Shown: positions 1 to 5,220 of the stretch, in pieces
How the letters are laid out: each line of letters starts with the position of its first letter
Position numbering within the stretch: the first letter of the stretch is position 1
NCBI GenBank assembly: GCA_002068775.1
Contig: MWAX01000077.1
Location: 1 to 6,188 of the forward strand
Reading direction: 5' to 3'
Source: Actinobacteria bacterium ADurb.Bin346
GTDB lineage: Bacteria; Actinomycetota; Humimicrobiia; Humimicrobiales; Humimicrobiaceae
Length of the DNA: 6,188 bases
Notes under the pieces: generated by a model
Databases searched by the model: none
Seen by the model: only the letters and a program-made list of their open reading frames with translations
What the model was told of the DNA's origin: nothing
Made by a program: the position numbers and the translations under genes

Positions 1-154
1 CTCTATGCATCCATGGAACCTGCCTGATGGTAAATATTATACCTGCAAGTTTTGCCCCTCCGATTATCCAAAACATGTCAAAGCCCCTGAGAGCGTCTAT
101 AGAAATAAGCCTCTGAGGTTTTTGGGTCGCAAAATTTTTTTGTAATTCATTCAT
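1..154 (-). CDS. Membrane acyltransferase, DUF5009/NagX (heparan-alpha-glucosaminide N-acetyltransferase-like), N-terminal part only
   Basis: This is the first 51 codons of a gene that runs off the left edge. The ATG at 154-152 opens a frame without stops to base 1. Residues 15-33 read RLISIDALRGFDMFWIIGG, the N-terminal signature of the DUF5009 / NagX-like membrane acyltransferases. Members have about 10-12 membrane spans and are thought to move acyl groups onto sugars across the membrane. The R-x-x-S-x-D-x-x-R-G start leads into the first membrane segment at about residues 25-42. No well-placed Shine-Dalgarno is seen: the AGGAA at 175-171 is 16 bases away. An overlapping ATG at 150 is in the wrong frame. 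The gene lies 113 bases downstream of the ZIP gene on the same strand, so it could be read from that transcript or from its own promoter. The family call rests on this short segment; the substrate cannot be inferred. Confidence 0.72.
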   Translation of the reverse strand, partial: MNELQKNFATQKPQRLISIDALRGFDMFWIIGGAKLAGIIFTIRQVPWMHR

Positions 155-215
155 AAAAAGATATTATAATTTCCTGCACCAAAAAGATAAACAGGCAAGC
201 AATTTATTTTTATTT

Positions 216-263
216 ATTGCTCTCTTTATCTGCTGCTCCGCAGTTAAATTGATAAAGAGCAAT
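216..263. repeat. Hairpin just after the ZIP gene stop codon
   Basis: ATTGCTCTCTTTATC (216-230) and GATAAAGAGCAAT (251-263) are complementary over about 13 pairs, with a two-base bulge (CT) in the left arm. The 20-base loop holds a second short stem, CTGC/GCAG (230-233 with 240-243). On the minus strand the hairpin begins five bases after the ZIP stop. It is followed by an A-rich run, not by a U-run, so it does not look like a classical intrinsic terminator. It may instead stabilise the 3' end of the ZIP message or partly separate it from the acyltransferase gene. Confidence 0.6.
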
Positions 264-267
264 CTGG

Positions 268-999
268 CTATGCTTTCGAGAGAATAAATGCTGTCAAAAA
301 TCCCAGGATGGTCAGCAGCCCGATAAGATATCCTCCTGTTTCATAAGCTTCAGGTATCATGCTGTCTGCAAGCATTGCAAGTATTGCGCCTGAAGCAAAA
401 GCTTCGATTATTCCAAGTGTATTGGCTGCAAGCTTGTCCATAAATAAATAACTCATTATTGCGGTCGCTGCGACAACAATGCTTACAATTCCCCACATGA
501 AGTATATCTGCTTTTTGGACATCCCTTCTTTTTCAAGGTCATCAACTGAAGAAATGCTTTCAGGAAGATTCGATAAGAAAATTGCAGATACCATTAGTAT
601 CCCGATACCGTTCTTTGAAAGCAATGCTATGCCAAGAGCTATTGATTCTGGTATTCCGTCAAGCATGGCTCCAAAGAAAATCGCTTTCCCGTTTGTCTCT
701 CTTGTTTTCCTGTTTCTCTTGCTTCTCTTATAATTTCTTCCGCCAAATCTGTGTATTATGAAGTCACCAAGTATGAAGACCCCGCCCCCTGCAAGAAATC
801 CGAGTATTACTGCATCAAATCCGCCATGCTTGAATGCCTCCTCCATCAGGCCAAAAGTCAGGGCGCATATCAGCACCCCCGAGCCAAAAGCCATAATGGC
901 GGCAATTACCTTTTGTGAGATTTTTAAGGAAGTCCCTAAAATTACGCCTATCATAAGTGATAGACCAGTTGAAAGAGCAAAAAGTATGACTTTTAGCAT
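268..999 (-). CDS. ZIP-family divalent metal transporter (GufA/ZupT-like)
   Basis: This 243-residue integral membrane protein has about eight hydrophobic spans, the usual ZIP length and plan; the family takes up Zn2+, Fe2+ or Mn2+. The metal-site motif of span 4 is present as D114-G-I-P-E118-S, and that of span 5 as N144-L-P-E147-S, in the places of the usual HNxPEG-type motifs. The span 4 histidine is therefore replaced by aspartate, which may change metal preference. A basic loop at about residues 85-103, rich in Arg and Lys and with few histidines, separates spans 3 and 4. The C-terminal span motif MIPEA (214-218) is typical of the family. I start at the ATG at 999-997, not at an in-frame codon at 1032, because AGAGGA at 1009-1004 gives a ribosome binding site and the N-terminus then begins directly with a membrane segment. 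The stop codon of the methyltransferase gene is one base upstream, so translation is probably coupled. Confidence 0.88.
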   Translation of the reverse strand: MLKVILFALSTGLSLMIGVILGTSLKISQKVIAAIMAFGSGVLICALTFGLMEEAFKHGGFDAVILGFLAGGGVFILGDFIIHRFGGRNYKRSKRNRKTRETNGKAIFFGAMLDGIPESIALGIALLSKNGIGILMVSAIFLSNLPESISSVDDLEKEGMSKKQIYFMWGIVSIVVAATAIMSYLFMDKLAANTLGIIEAFASGAILAMLADSMIPEAYETGGYLIGLLTILGFLTAFILSKA

Positions 1000-1000
1000 T

Positions 1001-2002
1001 TTATCCTCTTTCAGAAAATTCTTTTGTCGCAATTGAAATTTCTCTTAAATTCTCAATCGGTGTGAAAAGCGGCACTGCACACTCCGGGCCTATTATATCA
1101 AGCCCGCATTCAATAGCGTTTTTGACTTCCCTTCTCACGTCTTCGGGCTTTTTAAAAAGAAGCGTGGATGGATTATTTATATTACCAATCAGCGAGATCC
1201 TGCCTCCGGCTATTTCCACCGCTCTGCAGGCATCTACTTTTGATTCAAAATGAAAAGAGTCAAAACCGGTCCGGCAGATGTATTCTATTCTGTCAGAAGT
1301 GTCCCCGCAGATATGCAGTATGACCGGCGCTTTTATCCTTTCTTTTATTGCTGAATGAACCGGTATTAAAAAATCCCTGTACGATTCAGGACTGCAAAGA
1401 TCTCTGGTTGCGTGGTCTGCAACTGTTATCACATCCGCGCCGGCATCGACCTGCGCATTGGCAAATTTTACTGTGACTTCCATAAGTCGTCCAAGTATGC
1501 TGTGCACCTGTCCGGGATCAAGGACAGTTTTAATAAGAAATTCTTCAACGCCAAAAAAGTGGTAGCTTAAAGTCCAGGGACCAAATACTTTACCTATAAT
1601 GGCTACATCAGGATAACTGTTTTTTAACTTAGTGATGCATTCAAGCACAGCTTTTACAGCATGATTGGACATAAAATCAGGAATATTTATATCACTGTAG
1701 TTTTTCCATAGCCTTTCTGTGATCCTTGGCATTGTATCGGATTTGCCCCAGTCCACTTTGCAGCCTATGGCATATGATTCTATAACCACTGAAAAGACAG
1801 GCATTATGCCGTCATAATCAAGGAGTTCATAACTTGCCCTGGAAAGCTCGTACATTTTAAGCGGGTCATAATGTGCTTCCGGGAAAAATGCTCCCATCGT
1901 CTCCATCTGTCCAACAGTTGCAGATGAGACAGGGTTGCAAACACCACACCCGGGGGCAGGTTTTTTGCAAATCTTGTTAATAATCAACTGTTTTGGCTTC
2001 AT
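1001..2002 (-). CDS. Zinc-dependent methylcobamide:thiol methyltransferase-like protein (MtaA/CmuA type, UroD superfamily)
   Basis: The product is 333 residues, the usual size for MtaA/MtbA-type enzymes. These are TIM-barrel relatives of uroporphyrinogen decarboxylase that move a methyl group from a methylated corrinoid protein to a thiol, coenzyme M in methanogens. Visible signatures are SSATVGQMETMGAFFPEAH (26-44, as in MtaA and unlike true UroD), the VVIESYAIGC strand (72-81), ADHATRDLCSPE (195-206), and the zinc site H230-I-C232 with C308 in GPECAVP. These ligands argue for a methyltransferase and against a decarboxylase. An extra Cys pair, C19-G-V-C22, lies near the N-terminus. I chose the ATG at 2002-2000, where family similarity begins; the frame is open up to a TTG at 2071, but that extension is unlike the family. 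No clear Shine-Dalgarno is seen. AT-rich TATATA stretches in the 93 bases upstream could hold a promoter. No corrinoid protein gene is in the window, so the methyl donor is unknown. Confidence 0.83.
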   Translation of the reverse strand: MKPKQLIINKICKKPAPGCGVCNPVSSATVGQMETMGAFFPEAHYDPLKMYELSRASYELLDYDGIMPVFSVVIESYAIGCKVDWGKSDTMPRITERLWKNYSDINIPDFMSNHAVKAVLECITKLKNSYPDVAIIGKVFGPWTLSYHFFGVEEFLIKTVLDPGQVHSILGRLMEVTVKFANAQVDAGADVITVADHATRDLCSPESYRDFLIPVHSAIKERIKAPVILHICGDTSDRIEYICRTGFDSFHFESKVDACRAVEIAGGRISLIGNINNPSTLLFKKPEDVRREVKNAIECGLDIIGPECAVPLFTPIENLREISIATKEFSERG

Positions 2003-2095
2003 TTCAAATATCAGATTTATATGCTGAATAATATATACACAACACCTATATATTACATCAGATAAGAACAATTTGCCTGTATTTTGTATTGGCTG
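2003..2095 (-). promoter_or_regulatory. AT-rich gap with possible promoter for the methyltransferase-ZIP pair
   Basis: These 93 bases between the gltS-like gene and the methyltransferase gene contain TATATA-rich stretches on the minus strand (about 2061-2025), including AATATATAGG and GTATATATTA. Either could be a bacterial -10 element or an archaeal TATA box. No convincing -35 element and no terminator for gltS are visible. The pair may have its own promoter or may be read through from gltS. Confidence 0.3.
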
Positions 2096-3535
2096 TCAGC
2101 TTGCTTTTTTTGAAGGCTTTTTTCTGACTATAATGATTATCAGAAGAACAGCAAAAAAAGCAATGAATATGCCAAGCGCATAAAGGTAAAGCATAGGATT
2201 ATTTGTCTTATAACCATTTACTGCGATACCAAGGACAAAAAACAGGGGTATGCCAAGCGGGAGCGCTACGCCGCTTCCAAGCACCGGATCTTCTGCTGCA
2301 TTTGATTTTGCTTCAGGATCTATTTCCCTCAGCAGTGCAATGCCGGTTGATATGGTACCCGTCCATGTGCCGTACAGCACGGCAATATGTTCAAGTATGT
2401 TGCTCTTATATATCTTTTTGCATATGAATATTGTATATAAAGTTGTAACTATGCCTCCGATTGTTGTAATGATAAGAATAGGTATCCAGTTTTCTTTTAA
2501 GATGACTACTGATATTGCTGCAATTGAGGCAACAATCATGTAGTCAAAAGTGGCATCTGATAATCTCTGGAGAAGATAATTATCGGTAAAAGCCACTTTG
2601 AGCCAGTTTTTCTTTTTCATGAAATTGAGCACTATTTTTACAAGTATTGCAATAAGCGTAGCTATTACGAAATGAAATCCCCAAAGAAGTTGCGATACAG
2701 TCTGGCCATAGCTGCCAAGAGGAGCAAGAAGAGCTGAAAATCCTTTCAGCAGATAAAAAGTTGCAATATAGATACTACCGATCAGGGCAATCTGCACTGT
2801 GAATTTATCGACTACTATTTCTTTTGCAGAGTATGGCCTGGCAGCAATATCATAAGCCCCGGCTGCAGCTTCTGCTGCCAGACCTGCAGCTTTGCTTTCG
2901 ACAAAATTTTCTTCAGCACTTTCATTGCGCTTCTCTCCTGCAAGCCCCAGTTTTTCCTTTCTCCGGACCAGATAATTTAAAATCGGGATACCCGGGATAA
3001 TTGACCATACAATACCTATCATTGCAATTGAAAGCCCGATGTTGCCGCCATTTTTAAATCCAACTGCTTCCCAGCTGTAGCCTATAGAGTATGCTTCTCC
3101 AGCACCCTGTCCAAAACCAAGGGGGAGCAGCAGGCCGAACCCCGGAAACAAATCAGGGAATATAGTGTAAACAAGCGTAAGCGAGATTACAAAACCCAGG
3201 ATTGCCTGCATCAGATATGCCGAAATAATGCCAAGACCGGTTTTGAAAACATTTGATTTTTCATCACCCTGCATCCTCTGCCTGTCTTTTAATGCAAGCG
3301 CCACAAAACCTATTGCCATTAGATGGTATATCAGAACGCCCATCGAGTCCGCATCAAACTTAAAAACATTGAGAACTTCCGGACCCAGTATTAAACCAAT
3401 GAATCCCCCGATTATTGCAGTGGGTATGAGATATCTCTGCAAAAACTTAAAACGGCTTTTAATAATTATAGCTACAAGCAGAAGGATGGATAAGAAAATA
3501 AAATTTTTGACATACTCCCAGAAAAGTTCAATCAT
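2096..3535 (-). CDS. GltS-like sodium:glutamate (dicarboxylate) symporter
   Basis: This is a 479-residue, very hydrophobic protein with about 10-12 predicted membrane spans. It matches the longer, divergent branch of the GltS family; classical GltS is about 400 residues. It shows the two-half plan of the family: a glycine-rich re-entrant motif in the N-half (GFGQGAGEAYSIGYSWE, 140-156) and its counterpart in the C-half (LYGTWTGTISTGIALLREID, 387-406). A hydrophilic linker of about 55 residues (191-245) separates the halves; it begins RRKEK and contains an Ala/Gly-rich stretch (AAGLAAEAAAGAYDIAA, 216-232). The expected role is Na+-driven uptake of glutamate or a related acid across the cytoplasmic membrane, but substrate cannot be fixed from sequence in this branch. 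The start at 3535 is supported by AGGA at 3546-3543, seven bases upstream. The gene is divergent from larA and is followed after 93 bases by the methyltransferase gene. The C-terminus ends in a basic tail (RKKPSKKAS). Confidence 0.83.
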   Translation of the reverse strand: MIELFWEYVKNFIFLSILLLVAIIIKSRFKFLQRYLIPTAIIGGFIGLILGPEVLNVFKFDADSMGVLIYHLMAIGFVALALKDRQRMQGDEKSNVFKTGLGIISAYLMQAILGFVISLTLVYTIFPDLFPGFGLLLPLGFGQGAGEAYSIGYSWEAVGFKNGGNIGLSIAMIGIVWSIIPGIPILNYLVRRKEKLGLAGEKRNESAEENFVESKAAGLAAEAAAGAYDIAARPYSAKEIVVDKFTVQIALIGSIYIATFYLLKGFSALLAPLGSYGQTVSQLLWGFHFVIATLIAILVKIVLNFMKKKNWLKVAFTDNYLLQRLSDATFDYMIVASIAAISVVILKENWIPILIITTIGGIVTTLYTIFICKKIYKSNILEHIAVLYGTWTGTISTGIALLREIDPEAKSNAAEDPVLGSGVALPLGIPLFFVLGIAVNGYKTNNPMLYLYALGIFIAFFAVLLIIIIVRKKPSKKAS

Positions 3536-3646
3536 TTAGCTTTCCTTTCCCATAAGAAGTTATATAAAAAGAAGCCTGTGCTTGCGCATTGGTCTTTTAG
3601 ACGAGACGCGGTTATAAATAGTTTTAAAAGCATATAAGTTTATTAA

Positions 3647-3681
3647 ACATGATATCATGCATTATAAGCATGATATCTTGT
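3647..3681. repeat. 14-bp inverted repeat, candidate operator
   Basis: ACATGATATCATGC (3647-3660) and GCATGATATCTTGT (3668-3681) are inverted copies with a single mismatch, separated by ATTATAA. The left arm is itself almost wholly a 12-bp palindrome, CATGATATCATG (3649-3660), so CATGATATC also occurs twice in the same direction. The element sits mid-way between the two divergent starts, about 125 bases from larA and 112 from gltS. This is where a shared transcription factor would bind. It has no U-run and is unlikely to be a terminator. Confidence 0.6.
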
Positions 3682-3711
3682 ATTAAATATTTTAAATTAA
3701 ATACCTTAACA

Positions 3712-3728
3712 CCGACAGGGCTTGTCCG
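3712..3728. repeat. Small GC-rich inverted repeat upstream of the larA promoter box
   Basis: CCGACA (3712-3717) and TGTCCG (3723-3728) pair over five of six positions around the loop GGGCT. It is a GC-rich island in a very AT-rich stretch and ends 12 bases before the TATATA box of larA, a position suited to an activator site. The stem is short and could be chance. Confidence 0.35.
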
Positions 3729-3796
3729 ATAAAGATTTTTTATATAAACTTTAATAAATATTTGCAAACTTAAATAAAATTTATCCCTTTATTTAC

Positions 3797-3801
3797 AGGA
3801 G
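3797..3801 (+). promoter_or_regulatory. Ribosome binding site of larA
   Basis: AGGAG lies four bases before the ATG at 3806. It fixes this start codon, which also agrees with the usual LarA N-terminus. The spacing is slightly short. Confidence 0.7.
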
Positions 3802-3805
3802 AAAA

Positions 3806-5044
3806 ATGGAACATATAATACCTTATGGAAAAAATATAATAAAAATAAATGTACCTGAAAAAAACTTAATAAATTTTACCATTAAAAGCCGCCAGAACAC
3901 GATATTAAAAAATGAGGAGGAATTAATAAAAGCTGCGCTGGACAATCCTGTTGCCTCCGGAAAATTATCTCTGCTTGCCTCCGGTAAAAAAGATGCATGC
4001 ATACTTGTTTCTGATATTACAAGGCCCTGCCCTTCATATAAATTCCTGCCGTTTCTGCTGAAGGAACTTGAGACAGCAGGAGTTAAGGATATTAAAATTG
4101 TTTTCGGGCTCAGCATACATAGAAAGCACACAAGGCAGGAGCAGGAAAGACTCGTGGGCGACATTGCTGCAGACAAATGCACGCTGATTGATTCAGACCA
4201 GTGCAGGTGCAGGTTCATCGGTACAACTGATTGGGGAACTCCTGTAGAAGTGTTTGAAGAAGTTCTTGATTCAAGCTTCGTGATTGCTACAGGCAATATA
4301 GAGTACCATTACTTTGCAGGATATTCCGGCGGCTCAAAAGCTCTCATGCCAGGCGTATGCTCATATAATTCTGTTTGCGCAAATCACTCAATGATGCTTG
4401 AGGAAATGGCACGCTCGGGCGAATACAGCTCTAATCCTGTAAGGTTGGATATAGAGCAGGCTGGAGCCATGGCAGGCATAGATTTTATCTTCAATGTAAT
4501 ACTTGACGACAGCAAAAAAATAATAGGGGCAGTATCCGGAAAAAACAATGAGGCATTCCTCGAAGGAATAAGATTATACGATTCAATATATGAAATGAGC
4601 TGCAATGAAAAAGCTGATATAGTATTGACTTCTGCCGGAGGCTACCCAAAAGACATAAATCTTTATCAGGCGCAAAAAGCTCTGGAGAATGTAAAAGATA
4701 TTGTTAAGGATGAAGGCATAATAATACTTGCTGCTGAATGCAGCGAAGGCTTTGGAGAAGATAAGTTTGCGCAGTGGATGCAAAATACTTCAGATTTTGA
4801 GGAGATTTATAAGAAAATAAAAGAAAAATTTGTTCTTGGCGGGCATAAGGCTGTGGCTGTAGCAAAACTTTTGACCAGGGTTAAGTGTATTCTGTGTTCC
4901 TGCTTTGACGAGCAGGCAACAAATAATATTGGTTTTAAAAAAATAGATGACATCCAGGCTTTTCTGGATGAAAAACTTAAGGAAAATAAAAACCTGCGGA
5001 TAGCAATTGTCCCCAATGGAAGGTTTATAAAATCATATTGCTAA
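3806..5044 (+). CDS. larA: Nickel-pincer-dependent lactate racemase family protein LarA (DUF2088)
   Basis: This is a complete cytoplasmic protein of 412 residues, close to the 424 of Lactobacillus LarA. The family interconverts D- and L-lactate, or other 2-hydroxyacids in many homologues, by hydride transfer to a nickel pincer cofactor (NPN) bound to a lysine. All key residues appear in order: D70 and R73 in SDITRPCP, H105 in GLSIHRKHT, H168 in EYHYFAGYSGG, cofactor lysine K178 in GGSKALMPG, H194 in CANHSMM, then Q288 and K291 in YPKDINLYQAQKAL. The enzyme therefore looks active. Residues up to about 265 form the N-terminal DUF2088 domain and the rest the C-terminal domain. The cofactor needs LarB, LarC and LarE, none of which is in this window. 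The gene is divergent from the gltS-like gene and convergent with an iron-sulfur oxidoreductase subunit, which suggests 2-hydroxyacid use. Substrate is an inference; homologues acting on malate or other hydroxyacids have similar motifs. Confidence 0.9.
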   Translation: MEHIIPYGKNIIKINVPEKNLINFTIKSRQNTILKNEEELIKAALDNPVASGKLSLLASGKKDACILVSDITRPCPSYKFLPFLLKELETAGVKDIKIVFGLSIHRKHTRQEQERLVGDIAADKCTLIDSDQCRCRFIGTTDWGTPVEVFEEVLDSSFVIATGNIEYHYFAGYSGGSKALMPGVCSYNSVCANHSMMLEEMARSGEYSSNPVRLDIEQAGAMAGIDFIFNVILDDSKKIIGAVSGKNNEAFLEGIRLYDSIYEMSCNEKADIVLTSAGGYPKDINLYQAQKALENVKDIVKDEGIIILAAECSEGFGEDKFAQWMQNTSDFEEIYKKIKEKFVLGGHKAVAVAKLLTRVKCILCSCFDEQATNNIGFKKIDDIQAFLDEKLKENKNLRIAIVPNGRFIKSYC

Positions 5045-5080
5045 AACAGGGCAAATTAAGCAAACTTGCAGGAGATTAAA

Positions 5081-5128
5081 ATGGAGTATCAGGAATTCAT
5101 AAATGGAGAGAGCCAGGATAGTAAATAA
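5081..5128 (+). other. 15-codon reading frame with its own ribosome binding site; possible gene remnant
   Basis: ATG at 5081 follows GGAG (5071-5074) at a spacing of six bases and opens a 15-codon frame, MEYQEFINGESQDSK, ending in TAA at 5126-5128. It begins 36 bases after the larA stop on the same strand. The opening pattern (Met, then an aromatic residue, then FINGE) resembles the N-terminus of aldehyde dehydrogenases, which often begin with a YINGEW-like strand. It could be the stump of a deleted dehydrogenase gene of the larA operon, a tiny real gene, or chance. The resemblance is short and I place little weight on it. Confidence 0.25.
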
Positions 5129-5176
5129 TACGATTATAATCTGATTATTTCATAATCTGATTATTTCAGATACTCC
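5126..5176. repeat. Tandem 16-bp repeat between convergent genes
   Basis: TAATCTGATTATTTCA occurs twice, perfectly and back to back (5137-5152 and 5153-5168). A degenerate 12-base copy, TAATACGATTAT (5126-5137), abuts on the left and includes the stop of the small frame. The repeat is rich in inverted symmetry: GATTATAATC (5132-5141) is a perfect palindrome, and ATCTGA-TTATT-TCAGAT (5155-5171) forms a 6-bp hairpin. No U-run follows on either strand. It lies in the 176-base gap between larA and the convergent iron-sulfur gene, so it may mark transcript ends or a protein binding site. Confidence 0.65.
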
Positions 5177-5220
5177 GGTAACTATATTCTTACTGCTTAT
5201 AACTAAAAATACTAAGGAAT

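Larger units (their letters stand above)
3536..3805. promoter_or_regulatory. Divergent control region between gltS-like gene and larA
   Basis: These 270 bases hold no gene and must contain the promoters of both divergent genes. Each side has a similar TTTTTATATAA box: 3741-3746 (TATATA) on the plus strand for larA, and 3561-3568 (TTTATATA) on the minus strand for gltS. In a bacterial reading these are -10-like elements without good -35 boxes. In an archaeal reading they are TATA boxes, but for gltS the start of transcription would then fall almost at the ATG and leave out the Shine-Dalgarno. A large inverted repeat (3647-3681) and a smaller GC-rich one (3712-3728) lie between them and are candidate operators. 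A short palindrome, GTCT-TTT-AGAC (3592-3602), lies on the gltS side. Confidence 0.5.

Noticed and set aside
1000..1032. Longer N-terminus for the ZIP protein, starting at 1032
   Set aside because: The extra 11 residues are hydrophilic and overlap the methyltransferase end; AGAGGA at 1009-1004 clearly serves the ATG at 999.
2003..2071. Start of the methyltransferase at the TTG at 2071
   Set aside because: The extra 23 residues do not resemble the family N-terminus, and the ATG at 2002 begins where MtaA-like similarity begins.
3536..3553. Five-codon leader frame (MGKES) ending directly before the gltS ATG
   Set aside because: It is too short to judge, has no ribosome binding site of its own, and its bases are explained by the gltS Shine-Dalgarno.
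3823..4296. 157-codon open frame antisense to larA, and similar antisense frames at 479-733, 758-1036, 2250-2543, 3228-3539 and 5492-5749
   Set aside because: They are shadows of well-supported genes on the other strand, with no recognisable domains.
5083..5176. 8-bp inverted repeat GGAGTATC / GATACTCC bracketing the small frame and tandem repeats
   Set aside because: An 8-bp match over this distance is fairly likely by chance, and no element-like content or target duplication was seen.
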